A stretch of DNA of 60,066 bases from assembly GCA_018715775.1 (NCBI GenBank), contig DVKZ01000136.1, positions 1-60,066 of the forward strand. Direction: 5' to 3'. The notes under the pieces are model-generated. The model saw nothing but the letters and a program-made list of their open reading frames with translations. It searched no databases and was not told the DNA's origin. The DNA comes from Candidatus Fimousia stercorigallinarum. GTDB lineage: Bacteria; Bacillota; Clostridia; Lachnospirales; Lachnospiraceae. The position numbers and the translations under genes were made by a program. Positions 37,705-46,892 of this stretch are shown piece after piece. Within the stretch, counting starts at the first letter, position 1; each line of letters begins with the position of its first letter.

Positions 37705-38451
37705 TTACTTTTTTTGCAATTTTGCTTCAATAAGTTCCAACTGTTCTCCGATAATATCAAAATGCTTCTTCATCGCAAAACTGCCTGACACAAAGTCTTT
37801 GTTAACGAGCGAATCATAAATATTCCAATGAGCACGCTTTAGTTCTTCTCCTCTTTGCAATTCTTCCATAATCTTTACACGAAAATCGACAATAAACTGA
37901 TTCATCAGATCGCGAAGCATCGAAGAATACAATATAATCAGACGATTGTGCGATGCCTCGATCAAACGATTATGAAATTCAATATCCAACTGCGCACTTT
38001 CTACAGGATCCATTATTTTATCCATTTGAAGAAGAATCTTGTGGATTCCTTCCACTTCTTCCGGACTGGCTTCCCTCATCGCAAGCTGCAATGCGACTGT
38101 TTCAAATCCCATTCGGATATGATACACCTCCGTATAGTTGATATTTTGCAGCATCATGACCATATTGATAAATGTTAACATATAATCTTTAGGCTCACAT
38201 CTGACATAATTCCCGCTTCCCTGTCTGCATTCAAGAAGGCCATTGATCTCCAGCATATGCATCACTTCACGAATCGAATTTCGGCTTACATCCAGTTTTT
38301 CAGCAATTTCCCGTTCCGGAGGAATCTTGTCATTCACCTTTAGCTCTCCCGATAAAATCTGTTCTGAAAAATAGTCAAACACATACTGATACGTTTTTTT
38401 ATGTTCTTTTTTATATTTTTTATAGCTCTTATAATCCTCGTAAATATCCAT
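37705..38451 (-). CDS. GntR-family regulator, FadR/LldR subfamily, probable regulator of lactate use
   Basis: The 248-residue protein has an N-terminal winged helix (YVFDYFSEQILSGELKVNDK, IPPEREIAEKLDVSRNSIRE, LLECRQGSGNYVR) and an all-helical FCD effector domain with the metal/ligand histidines in IEFHNRLIEASHN and GSFAMKKHFDII. This is the LldR/PdhR layout that responds to small carboxylates. The start at 38451 has AGGAGG five bases upstream; a longer reading exists but lacks a site. It lies after the terminator of the lactate cluster, with its own promoter. Matching dyads at the cluster promoter are its likely operators. Confidence 0.88.
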   Translation of the reverse strand: MDIYEDYKSYKKYKKEHKKTYQYVFDYFSEQILSGELKVNDKIPPEREIAEKLDVSRNSIREVMHMLEINGLLECRQGSGNYVRCEPKDYMLTFINMVMMLQNINYTEVYHIRMGFETVALQLAMREASPEEVEGIHKILLQMDKIMDPVESAQLDIEFHNRLIEASHNRLIILYSSMLRDLMNQFIVDFRVKIMEELQRGEELKRAHWNIYDSLVNKDFVSGSFAMKKHFDIIGEQLELIEAKLQKK

Positions 38452-38521
38452 GTCTGCCTCCTGCCAGTCTTTTCCCCATTTTAAAAACGAATAAATACAA
38501 ATCATGTTTAGAATTCCTTTC

Positions 38522-38550
38522 ATTGTATAAGATTCCTGTATTTTTTTCAA
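38522..38550 (-). promoter_or_regulatory. Promoter of the gntR gene
   Basis: Minus strand: -35 TTGAAA (38550-38545), 17-bp spacer, -10 TACAAT (38527-38522). It lies just after the lactate-operon terminator. Confidence 0.55.
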
Positions 38551-38557
38551 GAATAAA

Positions 38558-38590
38558 ATACGGGTTTGCTGCTCAGAAACAAACCCGTAT
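38558..38590 (-). terminator. Rho-independent terminator of the lactate operon
   Basis: Perfect 11-bp stem ATACGGGTTTG (38590-38580) / CAAACCCGTAT (38568-38558) with an 11-base loop, then TTTTATTC. It lies 37 bp after the larA stop. Confidence 0.92.
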
Positions 38591-38627
38591 AAATGCGAAA
38601 ATGAATTTTCACATTAAGCAAACATTT

Positions 38628-39917
38628 TTATTTTTTTGGTTTTTTCACCATAACAGAAACGCCATCCGGTATTACCGATATATGAGCCTCTCTGCCTTTT
38701 TCTTTCAAAGCCATTTCCAAAGCTTCATTTACATCTTCTGCTACACAAAATCCCATTTCTTTTGCCATTTCCCGATATTGTTCACATAAAACATAAATGA
38801 CCTTATGATTGATCAGAATCCTGCTCTGGATCTGATATTCCCACTGATCCGGCTTTGTCTCATCCTGTGGGACTTTTAAAATTTCCTCCATTAAATCTGC
38901 AGGACTGGAACAATTTTTCAATGCTTCATAAAAACCTTCTCCGCCATGTCCGTCTCCGCAGTTGGAAACCATGATCAGAATTCCATCATCTTTGGCGGCT
39001 GCTTCTGCAGCAGTCATTCCTTTGACCGACTGATACATGTTCTGGTCAAGCGGATAACCTCCATTCGTAGAAATAGCGATATCCGCTGCTTTTACCGGCG
39101 TCACCTGGCAATAATTTTCCAGAAATCTGCATCCTGCTTCATGTGCCTGGATCGCGTCCCCGGCAACAGCATGCACAACTTTTTTCTCTGCATCAATGAT
39201 CACATTGACAATGTATTTCTGCCCTGCCATCTTACTCGCTGCAACCATATCCTTATGAATTGGATTATGTTCCAGAATTCCGGTACGGCTATATGGAGAA
39301 TCAATAAATTTCGAACAATGGTTTCCCAGTACCGTCACTTTACTGGAAACTCCCGGAAGGACACTCTTTCGTCCACCGGAAAAACCAGCAAAGAAATGAG
39401 TTTCAATAAATCCCTCACTTACCAAAAGGTCGGCCTCTGCGGCTATTTTATTAATCAGAAGAGGAGCACCGGATGGAAGTATTCCTATGTTTTTCATGGC
39501 ATCCATATCCTGGCTGTCATGAATCACAATCGTTTCATTTGCCACAATCTCTTTTCCAAATTTTCCGATTAATTCCTCTTCTGTCGTTGCTCTATGAAAG
39601 CCTGTAGCGATTAAAAGGGTAATTCGGGCGTCCGGATTTCCTTCCCGGATTTCTTTTAACATAAATGGGATAATATGTTTACTCGGTACCGGTCTGGTAT
39701 GATCGGAACAAATGATCACTACATGCTCTTTCCCCTTTGATAATTCAGAAAGTTTCGGGGATCCGATAGGGTTCTGCATTGCTTCGAGAACAATTTCGTC
39801 TTCTGTTTTACTGCTTTTGGGCATCGACTCAATGGAAGATACCAACAATTCATAATCCAATTCCTCGTCCATATGCAGCATCATGCCTGTTGTAGAAAAA
39901 GGCAATTTTATATCCAT
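38628..39917 (-). CDS. larA: Nickel-dependent lactate racemase LarA
   Basis: Interconverts L- and D-lactate with a nickel-pincer nucleotide cofactor. With the start at 39917 the catalytic residues fall at the positions known from the Lactobacillus plantarum enzyme: His108 in GFHRA, His174 in IETHFFAGF, cofactor-linking Lys184 in GGRKSVLPGV, and His200 in LGNH. SDHTRPVP (71-78) is also present. The start has AGGAG eight bases upstream, 11 bp after the acyl-CoA dehydrogenase stop. It is last of the lactate operon and lets the D-specific dehydrogenase use both isomers. The cofactor genes larB, larC and larE are not in this window. Confidence 0.93.
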   Translation of the reverse strand: MDIKLPFSTTGMMLHMDEELDYELLVSSIESMPKSSKTEDEIVLEAMQNPIGSPKLSELSKGKEHVVIICSDHTRPVPSKHIIPFMLKEIREGNPDARITLLIATGFHRATTEEELIGKFGKEIVANETIVIHDSQDMDAMKNIGILPSGAPLLINKIAAEADLLVSEGFIETHFFAGFSGGRKSVLPGVSSKVTVLGNHCSKFIDSPYSRTGILEHNPIHKDMVAASKMAGQKYIVNVIIDAEKKVVHAVAGDAIQAHEAGCRFLENYCQVTPVKAADIAISTNGGYPLDQNMYQSVKGMTAAEAAAKDDGILIMVSNCGDGHGGEGFYEALKNCSSPADLMEEILKVPQDETKPDQWEYQIQSRILINHKVIYVLCEQYREMAKEMGFCVAEDVNEALEMALKEKGREAHISVIPDGVSVMVKKPKK

Positions 39918-39928
39918 TCTATCAACTC

Positions 39929-41071
39929 CTATTTTACGCCCATCCATCCGGAAATAACCATCATCTGTACTTCCGATGTTCCTTCATAAATTTCTGTAAT
40001 CTTTGCATCTCTCATCATTCTTTCGATCGGATAATCTTTTGTATATCCGTAGCCACCGTACAGCTGAAGACATCTTGTTGTTACATCCATTGCATTTCTG
40101 GAAGCAACCAATTTTGCCATTGCAGCTTTATGTGAAAATGCCTCATGATCATCTTTTGCACAGGCTGCCTGATAAACAAGCAGTTTTGCAGCTTCTGTGT
40201 TTGCACGCATCTCTGCCATTTCAAACTGTGTGTTCTGGAACTGAGAAATTCTGCGTCCGAACTGCTTTCTTTCTGTAATATATTTGGTTGTTTCTTCTAA
40301 TGCACCTTCTGCAATTCCCAGTGCCTGCGCTGCAATTCCAACCCTTCCGCCATCCAGTGTCATCATTGCATATTTAAAGCCTTTTCCAAGTTCTCCGACT
40401 AAATTTTCTTTTGGAACAATACAATCTTCAAATATAAGTTCACAAGTGGAAGATGCACGGATTCCCAGTTTATCCTCTTGTTTTCCAATGGAAAATCCCG
40501 GATATCCTTTTTCTACGATAAATGCAGAAATTCCTTTTGTTCCTAAAGATTTATCGGTCATAGCCAATACAAAAAATACATCTGCTGCGCCGGCATTTGT
40601 GATGAAAATCTTGGATCCATTTAACACCCAGTGATCTCCGGCATCAACTGCAACTGTTTGCTGTCCGGATGCATCCGTACCTGCATTAGGTTCTGTCAGC
40701 GCGAATGCACCGATCCATTCTCCGGAACAAAGCTTCGGTAAATATTTTTGTTTTTGTTCTTCTGTTCCGAACTGATAGATCGGAGTCGCACACAGCGATG
40801 TATGGGCAGATAAAATAACACCGGTTGATGCACAATATTTACTGAGTTCTTCTACCGTCTGAATATATGCCAATGTATCCATGCCGGATCCGCCGTATTC
40901 TTCCGGAAATGGGATTCCCATCAGTCCCATCTCTGCCATCATTTTTACATTTTTCATCGGAAATTCTTCTGTACGGTCAATTTCAGCCGCCAAAGGCTTT
41001 ACTTCATTTACTGCAAAGTCATGAACCATTTCCAATATATCGCGATGTTCCTCATCCTGTTTAAAATTCAT
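39929..41071 (-). CDS. Acyl-CoA dehydrogenase, butyryl-CoA dehydrogenase-like
   Basis: A 380-residue FAD enzyme close to clostridial Bcd: ILSAHTSLCATPIYQFGTEE, FALTEPNAGTDASGQQT, GIRASSTCELIFEDCIVP, TLDGGRVGIAAQALGIAEGA, and the catalytic Glu in AKITEIYEGTSEVQ. Bcd takes electrons from EtfAB to reduce crotonyl-CoA to butyryl-CoA. Its place between etfA and larA is notable, since simple lactate-oxidation clusters have only LDH and EtfAB. It may offer the Etf a crotonyl-CoA sink for lactate electrons. Other acyl-CoA substrates cannot be excluded. Confidence 0.9.
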   Translation of the reverse strand: MNFKQDEEHRDILEMVHDFAVNEVKPLAAEIDRTEEFPMKNVKMMAEMGLMGIPFPEEYGGSGMDTLAYIQTVEELSKYCASTGVILSAHTSLCATPIYQFGTEEQKQKYLPKLCSGEWIGAFALTEPNAGTDASGQQTVAVDAGDHWVLNGSKIFITNAGAADVFFVLAMTDKSLGTKGISAFIVEKGYPGFSIGKQEDKLGIRASSTCELIFEDCIVPKENLVGELGKGFKYAMMTLDGGRVGIAAQALGIAEGALEETTKYITERKQFGRRISQFQNTQFEMAEMRANTEAAKLLVYQAACAKDDHEAFSHKAAMAKLVASRNAMDVTTRCLQLYGGYGYTKDYPIERMMRDAKITEIYEGTSEVQMMVISGWMGVK

Positions 41072-41165
41072 AATACTTCCTCCTGCTTACACCATGCATT
41101 GCCTATTATTGAGTTTCATCTGTTATAAAATCATAATTTCTCTGCGTATCGATACTATATTAAGA

Positions 41166-42173
41166 TTAAGCCTTCTGTGCTTTAAAAGCTTCAATTAAAG
41201 CAGGTACGACTTCATTTAAATTACCAACAATTCCATAATCTGCTACATCAAAAATCGGAGCATCCGGATCTTTATTTACCGCAACGATCGTATCCGCGCC
41301 GGAAATACCTGCTACGTGCTGGATCGCACCGGAAATACCAATTGCAAAATATAATTTTGGAGCAACATTCTTACCAGATTGTCCAACCTGGTGCGCATGA
41401 GGCATCCATCCGGCATCAACAACTGCACGGCTGCATCCAAGAGTCGCTCCCAGTTCGTCTGCCAGTTCTTTCAGAATACTGAAATTCTCTGCAGAACCAA
41501 CACCGCGTCCGCCGCTGACAATAATTTCTGCCTCTTCCAGATTAATCGATTCGGAAACTTCTTTTACTCGTTTTACAAGGGAAGTACGAATTTCTTCCGG
41601 TGCTACTGCGATATCTTCTTTGATAATGTCACCGGTTGCCGTTTCATCATATGCGCCCTTTTTAAATACCCCAGGACGAACTGTGCCCATCTGTGGACGA
41701 TTATCCGGACACATGATCGTTGCCATTAAGTTTCCTCCAAATGTTGGACGAGTCCATGCAATGTTTCCGGTTTCTTCATCAATATCAATCGCTGTACAAT
41801 CTGCAGTCAAACCTGTTTTTAAACGGCAGGATACTCTAGGTCCCAGATCACGTCCGTTATTGGTTGCACCGATCATCAATGTTTCCGGTTTATATTTTTC
41901 TACTAATGCAACCATTGCCTTTGCAAAGGCATCGGTTGTATACATTTCATATTCTTCACGGTCAACGATAATTGCGGAATCTGCTCCGTAACAGATTGCA
42001 TCTTTTGCCACACTTTCTATATTATGTCCAATGACAATTGCTACCAGTTCGCAGCCTTTTTCTTTTGCCAGAGGTTTTGCAACATTGATCAGCTCATAGC
42101 CGACATTTTTTGGTTTTCCACATTCTGTTTCAATAAAAACCCAAATATTTTTATAATCCGCAAGATTAGCCAT
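41166..42173 (-). CDS. etfA: Electron transfer flavoprotein alpha subunit
   Basis: A 335-residue EtfA. The N-terminal half shares the Etf fold ([40 protein letters not shown]), and the C-terminal FAD domain has [33 protein letters not shown] and [16 protein letters not shown] with [13 protein letters not shown]. There is no N-terminal ferredoxin-like domain with a [4Fe-4S] site, which some lactate-cluster EtfA proteins carry. It pairs with EtfB 13 bp upstream and passes electrons between the lactate dehydrogenase and NAD or the acyl-CoA dehydrogenase. Confidence 0.95.
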   Translation of the reverse strand: MANLADYKNIWVFIETECGKPKNVGYELINVAKPLAKEKGCELVAIVIGHNIESVAKDAICYGADSAIIVDREEYEMYTTDAFAKAMVALVEKYKPETLMIGATNNGRDLGPRVSCRLKTGLTADCTAIDIDEETGNIAWTRPTFGGNLMATIMCPDNRPQMGTVRPGVFKKGAYDETATGDIIKEDIAVAPEEIRTSLVKRVKEVSESINLEEAEIIVSGGRGVGSAENFSILKELADELGATLGCSRAVVDAGWMPHAHQVGQSGKNVAPKLYFAIGISGAIQHVAGISGADTIVAVNKDPDAPIFDVADYGIVGNLNEVVPALIEAFKAQKA

Positions 42174-42186
42174 TTTTCAGTCCTCC

Positions 42187-42990
42187 TTACAAAATTTTCG
42201 CATCATAAATTAACTTCACAACCTGGTTTGCTGCATCCGCTGCTTCCATATCCTGCAGCTTCACGCCATTTTTCTCCTTCACAGGTGTATACGTTTTTTT
42301 CACTTTTGTAGGAGAACCGCTTAATCCACAGCGTTCAAGGTTAATTGCTGGAATATCATCTTCTGTCAGGACAGGAATTTCTTTTTTCTTCGCTGCCATC
42401 TTACTTCTGATCGTTGGGTATCTTGGTTCATATGGCAGTTTTACAACCGTAACAACTGCAGGTAATTTTGTAGAGATCATGTCGTATCCGTCATCACATT
42501 CTCTCTTTACCTGGATTTCTCCATCTTCTTCGATGATATCCAGGGCATATGTAATCTGTGGAAGATCCAGATGTTCTGCAATTTCCGGTCCAACCTGGGC
42601 TGTATCCCCATCAACCGCCTGTTTTCCACAGAGGATCAGATCAAATTTTAATCCTTCCCTTTCTTCTACTGCTTTAATTGCTTCTGACAAAATATAGCTG
42701 GTTGCCAGTGTATCAGAACCGCCAAATTTTCTGCTGGAGATCAAATAGCCTGCATCTGCGCCGACTGCCAGACAACTTTTAATCGCATCTTTTGCCTGTT
42801 CCGGTCCCATAGAAATAACAATAACTTTTCCGCCTAATTTTTCTTTCAGACGTACACCTACTTCCTGTGCATAAGTGTCAAACGGATTTACAACACTTGG
42901 AACACCTTTACGAACAAGAGTATGCGTTACCGGATCCACCTTAATTTCATTAGTATCAGGTACCTGTTTGATACAAACACAAATATTCAT
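42187..42990 (-). CDS. etfB: Electron transfer flavoprotein beta subunit, bifurcating type
   Basis: A 267-residue EtfB: NICVCIKQVPDTNEIKVDPV at the start, NPFDTYAQEVGVRLKEK, and GKQAVDGDTAQVGPEIAEHL (about 123-142). The last motif is typical of electron-bifurcating Etf, where the beta-subunit FAD splits electron pairs. In lactate clusters the reaction runs as confurcation: lactate plus reduced ferredoxin reduce NAD. It follows the LDH gene by 19 bp. Confidence 0.95.
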   Translation of the reverse strand: MNICVCIKQVPDTNEIKVDPVTHTLVRKGVPSVVNPFDTYAQEVGVRLKEKLGGKVIVISMGPEQAKDAIKSCLAVGADAGYLISSRKFGGSDTLATSYILSEAIKAVEEREGLKFDLILCGKQAVDGDTAQVGPEIAEHLDLPQITYALDIIEEDGEIQVKRECDDGYDMISTKLPAVVTVVKLPYEPRYPTIRSKMAAKKKEIPVLTEDDIPAINLERCGLSGSPTKVKKTYTPVKEKNGVKLQDMEAADAANQVVKLIYDAKIL

Positions 42991-43009
42991 TCCTTTTCCT
43001 CCTATATTC

Positions 43010-44422
43010 TTACAGACGATAACATACTTTACCCGGGTTTAAAATCATCTTCGGATCAAACACACGTTTAATGCCTTCCATGATCGCCATGTTTGTTTCA
43101 CCAATTGATTCAACAAGATATTTTACCTTTCCGGAACCGATTCCATGTTCTCCGGATACAAGACCGCCGCAATCAATCGCTTCTTTATAAATAATATCAA
43201 AGAATTTTTCTACTCTCTTCTTAAATTCATCTTCTTCAAGATCATTGGAACACTGATAAATATGTAAGTTGCCATCACCGGCATGTCCGAAAGATTTAAT
43301 CTCTAAGCCACATTCTTCACCGGTTTTATTTACAAAAGCAAGATATTCTGCGATTTTATTAACTGGAACAACAACATCACATTCGTCAAGAAGTTTGGTT
43401 TCTTCCATGATCGCTTCAAGGAAGGAAGAACGTGCTGCCCATGCATCTTTGATCTTGCCCGGTGTATCAGCAACTAATACATCCATAGCTCCTGCTTCTA
43501 AAACAAGTTCTGCTGCTTCTTCAATAAGTGTATCTACCTCATCTTCATTCTTGCCGTCTAACGTTACGAGCAGATAAGCACCGATCTGAACGCCTTCCAG
43601 TTCCTGAGGAAATACAGATTTACCGATATAACGCTCAGAAGCTAATACAATTTCTCTCTCCATAAACTCAATTGCCTGTGGATCCATATGTGCCATCTTA
43701 AACTTCGGTACCGTCGCAAGCGCTGTATCCAGATCTTCAAATGGAATGATCAGAGAAGCAACTGCCTTTGGAGCCGGAATGATTTTTAATGTCAATTCTG
43801 TAATAATCCCCAATGTTCCTTCTGATCCGATCATGAGATTTAGCAGTGAATATCCGGAAGATGTTTTTGATACAGTTGCACCTAAATGCGTAATTTCACC
43901 GGTTGGAAGAACTACTGTCATCGCACGAACATAATCTCTCGTTGCACCGTATTTTACTGCCCTCATACCACCGGCATTTGTTGCTACATTTCCTCCGACA
44001 CAGGCGAATTTTTCTCCCGGATCCGGAGGATATAACATTCCTCTTGTCAGACAATCTTCTGCCAGATCATTTAATAAAACTCCAGCTTCGATCTCAACAA
44101 CGAAGTTTTCCATATCATAGGATTTAATCTTATTCATTTTTGAAATATCGATCAATACTCCCCCATATAAAGGAACGGCTCCTCCCACAAGCCCGGTTCC
44201 TGCACCTCTTGGTGTTACAGGAATATTATTTTCATAGCAGATTTTCATGATCGCAGCCACTTCCTCCGTAGAACGCGGCTGAACTGCCATATCCGGCATA
44301 TGAGTACCGTAAATCGGCATCTCATCTCTTGCGTAATCCGGATTAATGTCTTCTCCAAGAAAAACATTACTCGAAACGCTTTTAATCTGGTCGATGATTT
44401 CCGGTGTTAATTGATTATACAT
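43010..44422 (-). CDS. lctD: FAD-linked D-lactate dehydrogenase (GlcD family), Etf-dependent type
   Basis: A 470-residue FAD_binding_4 flavoprotein. The FAD-binding half shows PRGAGTGLVGGAVPLYGGVL (76-95), GGNVATNAGGMRAVKYGATR and VSKTSSGYSLLNLMIGSEGT; the C-terminal cap and metal site show KSFGHAGDGNLHIYQ and SGEHGIGSGKVKYL. It oxidises D-lactate to pyruvate. Placed directly before etfBA it matches the LDH of the LDH-EtfAB confurcating complex, in which electrons go to Etf instead of a quinone. Glycolate oxidase activity is the family alternative. Confidence 0.92.
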   Translation of the reverse strand: MYNQLTPEIIDQIKSVSSNVFLGEDINPDYARDEMPIYGTHMPDMAVQPRSTEEVAAIMKICYENNIPVTPRGAGTGLVGGAVPLYGGVLIDISKMNKIKSYDMENFVVEIEAGVLLNDLAEDCLTRGMLYPPDPGEKFACVGGNVATNAGGMRAVKYGATRDYVRAMTVVLPTGEITHLGATVSKTSSGYSLLNLMIGSEGTLGIITELTLKIIPAPKAVASLIIPFEDLDTALATVPKFKMAHMDPQAIEFMEREIVLASERYIGKSVFPQELEGVQIGAYLLVTLDGKNEDEVDTLIEEAAELVLEAGAMDVLVADTPGKIKDAWAARSSFLEAIMEETKLLDECDVVVPVNKIAEYLAFVNKTGEECGLEIKSFGHAGDGNLHIYQCSNDLEEDEFKKRVEKFFDIIYKEAIDCGGLVSGEHGIGSGKVKYLVESIGETNMAIMEGIKRVFDPKMILNPGKVCYRL

Positions 44423-44498
44423 CTTTCTTCCTCCTTGTTTTATTTTCAGAAGCAGTAACCAGCTCCTGAGTGTTTTTATAGTTTATGAATGGCCCTTT

Positions 44499-46043
44499 TT
44501 ACAGACCTATAATAGTTCCTGCATAGCAGATGACACCTGCCACTACAACATAAAATACAAAATACTTAAATACCGATCTTAAAATCTCACTTTCAGAACC
44601 TACTGCATTAATAGCTCCTGCTCCAATCGCAATTCCCTGCGGACAGATCATCTTTCCAATTCCAGCGCCCATAACATTGGCTGCTGCCATCCAGGATGGA
44701 TTTAATCCAAGGGACACTGCCGTCTGACTTTGTAATCCGCCAAACAATACACAAGTCGAAGTTCCCGATCCGGTTACGAATGCTCCAAGTGCTCCAATCA
44801 GTGGAGAAATGAACGGATAAAATGGACCTGTAGCCACTACAAGCATATTAGCGATATCAGAAATCATTCCACTATATCCCATGATCTTTGCCGTAGCCAT
44901 AACGCTGCAAATCGTGAGAATCGTTTTCCAATACTTGATCAAAGTTTCTCCCAGCACACGAAGCATTGTCCCAACCGATGCTTTCTGAATAATCCCGCCG
45001 ATAATTGCTGCAATAAAAATCATCACGCCCGGTGTGTTGATCCAGCTAAATGTCAAGGTACTTCCATTCTCTCCCGCATAAACGATCACAGATGTTGCGA
45101 TTCCTGCAATCCGGTCATGAATTGGCGGACAGAGCGTCGATGTCAAAATCAACAGGAAAAATATGAGAATAAAAGGACTCCATGCTTTTACGCCTTCCGA
45201 TATTCCAAAGTCAACCCCCTGGTCTTCTTCTGCCAACTTGATCGCATATTCCCCTTCCGTATCTCGATTTAAAAATCTTGCTGCTGCAACCATACAGATC
45301 AGAGATATGATAGAACCAATGATATTCGGCAATTCACACCCAATCACCTGCGCTGCAATAAACCATGGTACAGTAAAAGATAACGCCGCGATCAGAACCA
45401 TCGGAAGAACGCCTTTTAATGCTTTGATTCCCTGTCCCATAATGCAAACCATAAAAAATGGTGATAAAAAAGTCAGAACAAATTGGATCAATGCAACATC
45501 TCCTGCCAAAGGCAGCACATCTAATCCGGTAATAGATGCCAACGTTACCGTTGGAACACCCACAGATCCAAATGCAGTCGGTGTTGAGTTTACAACCAGA
45601 CATGCAATTACCGCTCTCATCGGATTCAATCCGATACCTGCCAACATAGAAGCCGGTATTGCAACCGCTGTTCCAAACCCTGCCATTCCTTCCATGAAAT
45701 TACCAAATCCCCATCCAATGATAAGGAGAAGAACCCTCTCATCCATCGAAACTCCAGCCAGCATCTTCTTAATCTTGTCCATCGCTCCTGTTTCTAACGT
45801 AAGATTATAGGTAAACAGAGCCGCAACAATCACAAGACAGATTGGCCAAAGTGCATTCAGAATTCCTTCCAGACCAGCTGTAACGGTATTGATCAAACTT
45901 AACTTCCAATAAAACATTGCGAGCACTGCCGTTATGATCAAAGCGGCTAAACAGGCTTTATGCCCGGCAATCTTCAGCACACTGAGTGCAATAACAAGCC
46001 ACAAAATCGGTAGTATCGCAAGAATAAATTTTACAAATAACAA
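44499..46043 (-). CDS. lctP: L-lactate permease (LctP family)
   Basis: A 514-residue membrane protein with 12-13 helices that imports lactate, usually with protons. Family segments: YNLTLETGAMDKIKKMLAGV, GWGFGNFMEGMAGFGTAVAI, VVNSTPTAFGSVGVPTVTLA, GALGAFVTGSGTSTCVLFGG, and NVMGAGIGKMICPQGIAIGA. The start is a TTG at 46043, eight bases after GGAGGAC; no ATG fits the family's N-terminus. It is first of the lactate operon and is controlled by the promoter and operators at 46064-46203. Confidence 0.93.
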   Translation of the reverse strand: MLFVKFILAILPILWLVIALSVLKIAGHKACLAALIITAVLAMFYWKLSLINTVTAGLEGILNALWPICLVIVAALFTYNLTLETGAMDKIKKMLAGVSMDERVLLLIIGWGFGNFMEGMAGFGTAVAIPASMLAGIGLNPMRAVIACLVVNSTPTAFGSVGVPTVTLASITGLDVLPLAGDVALIQFVLTFLSPFFMVCIMGQGIKALKGVLPMVLIAALSFTVPWFIAAQVIGCELPNIIGSIISLICMVAAARFLNRDTEGEYAIKLAEEDQGVDFGISEGVKAWSPFILIFFLLILTSTLCPPIHDRIAGIATSVIVYAGENGSTLTFSWINTPGVMIFIAAIIGGIIQKASVGTMLRVLGETLIKYWKTILTICSVMATAKIMGYSGMISDIANMLVVATGPFYPFISPLIGALGAFVTGSGTSTCVLFGGLQSQTAVSLGLNPSWMAAANVMGAGIGKMICPQGIAIGAGAINAVGSESEILRSVFKYFVFYVVVAGVICYAGTIIGL

Positions 46044-46063
46044 TTGAACCGTCCTCCTTCTAA

Positions 46064-46203
46064 TGGGTCACCCAATAATTATATTTTGATTATACCATTT
46101 ATTTATTTTTATACAATACTTTTCGTTATTTTAAATTATTTTCGTTATTTTTTACAAATTTATATTTTATTTTTTGTTACTAATTCATATATTGGGTTAT
46201 CCA
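46064..46203 (-). promoter_or_regulatory. Lactate-operon promoter flanked by two operator dyads
   Basis: Promoter on the minus strand: -35 TTGTAT (46116-46111), 16-bp spacer, -10 TATAAT (46094-46089). Two copies of TGGGTNAYCCA lie at 46064-46074 (TGGGTCACCCA, just after the expected start site) and 46193-46203 (TGGGTTATCCA, about 115 bp upstream). The arrangement matches the two LldR operators that flank the E. coli lldPRD promoter. Between them TTTTCGTTATTTT is repeated with a 19-bp period (46120-46132 and 46139-46151). Confidence 0.8.
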
Positions 46204-46245
46204 TTTATACCTCATTTCCATCCACTTTTCTTCATTTTTATAGAA

Positions 46246-46287
46246 AAAATCCGACAGAATTTTGCTGAGCAAACCCTGTCGGATTTT
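46246..46287 (-). terminator. Rho-independent terminator of the nitroreductase gene
   Basis: AAAATCCGACAG (46246-46257) and CTGTCGGATTTT (46276-46287) form a perfect 12-bp stem; the minus-strand transcript ends in TTTTTTCT. It lies 45 bp after the stop at 46332. Confidence 0.9.
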
Positions 46288-46331
46288 CATATCGTTACTA
46301 TGTGTTATTTTTCTTTTATAAATTCAAATCT

Positions 46332-46850
46332 TTAAATAAAATCCATAATTTCTTCTACAGCCTTTCTCTTAGTATGCTTTGCACTTGGCTGACCTGCTTT
46401 TCCATCAGCAGGATAACCGATAGGAAAAATTCCGGCAATTTCATATCCTTTCATCTCCGGAAAACGCTCGATTAATTTTTCAGGATCAACCCGTCCCACC
46501 CAGGTTGTTCCAAGTCCCTGTTCGCAAATAGCAAATAAAAGATGTGTTCCCACAATGCCTGCATCGATATCGGCAAAATTATGCGCATCTTCTTCCCTTG
46601 TCCATGCTTCCTCTGCATTTGTGCCGAGAACCAAAACGGCAGGTGCACCAAAATCGCATTTCGTTGTTTCATTGACCCTTCGAACCCCTTCTTCTGACAC
46701 AATTGCCCAAATATGAACCGGCTGCGCATTCGTTGCCGTAGGTGCGCTATTAGCAATTGCAATAATTTTCTGAATTTTCTCTTTTTCAACCGGCTTTGAT
46801 TGAAAGGCTCTCACGGAATATCTTTCGTGTGCTAATTTTTCAAATAACAT
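46332..46850 (-). CDS. Nitroreductase-family FMN oxidoreductase
   Basis: A 172-residue NAD(P)H-dependent FMN enzyme. FMN contacts: ERYSVRAFQSKPVEKEKI at the N-terminus, ANSAPTATNAQPVHIWAIVS, DAGIVGTHLLFAICEQGLGT (about 94-113) and GIFPIGYPADGKAGQPSAKH. The start at 46850 has GGAGG seven bases upstream. It follows an HxlR regulator on the same strand, a common pairing for inducible defence against electrophiles or quinones. Substrate unknown. Confidence 0.9.
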   Translation of the reverse strand: MLFEKLAHERYSVRAFQSKPVEKEKIQKIIAIANSAPTATNAQPVHIWAIVSEEGVRRVNETTKCDFGAPAVLVLGTNAEEAWTREEDAHNFADIDAGIVGTHLLFAICEQGLGTTWVGRVDPEKLIERFPEMKGYEIAGIFPIGYPADGKAGQPSAKHTKRKAVEEIMDFI

Positions 46851-46892
46851 AACCATACCTCCATCTTCTGATATGACACAGCCAATGCAAGT

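Noticed and set aside
45163..45810. 215-codon plus-strand frame opposite the lactate permease
   Set aside because: Antisense to a well-supported membrane protein; its residues reflect the reverse complement of helix codons.
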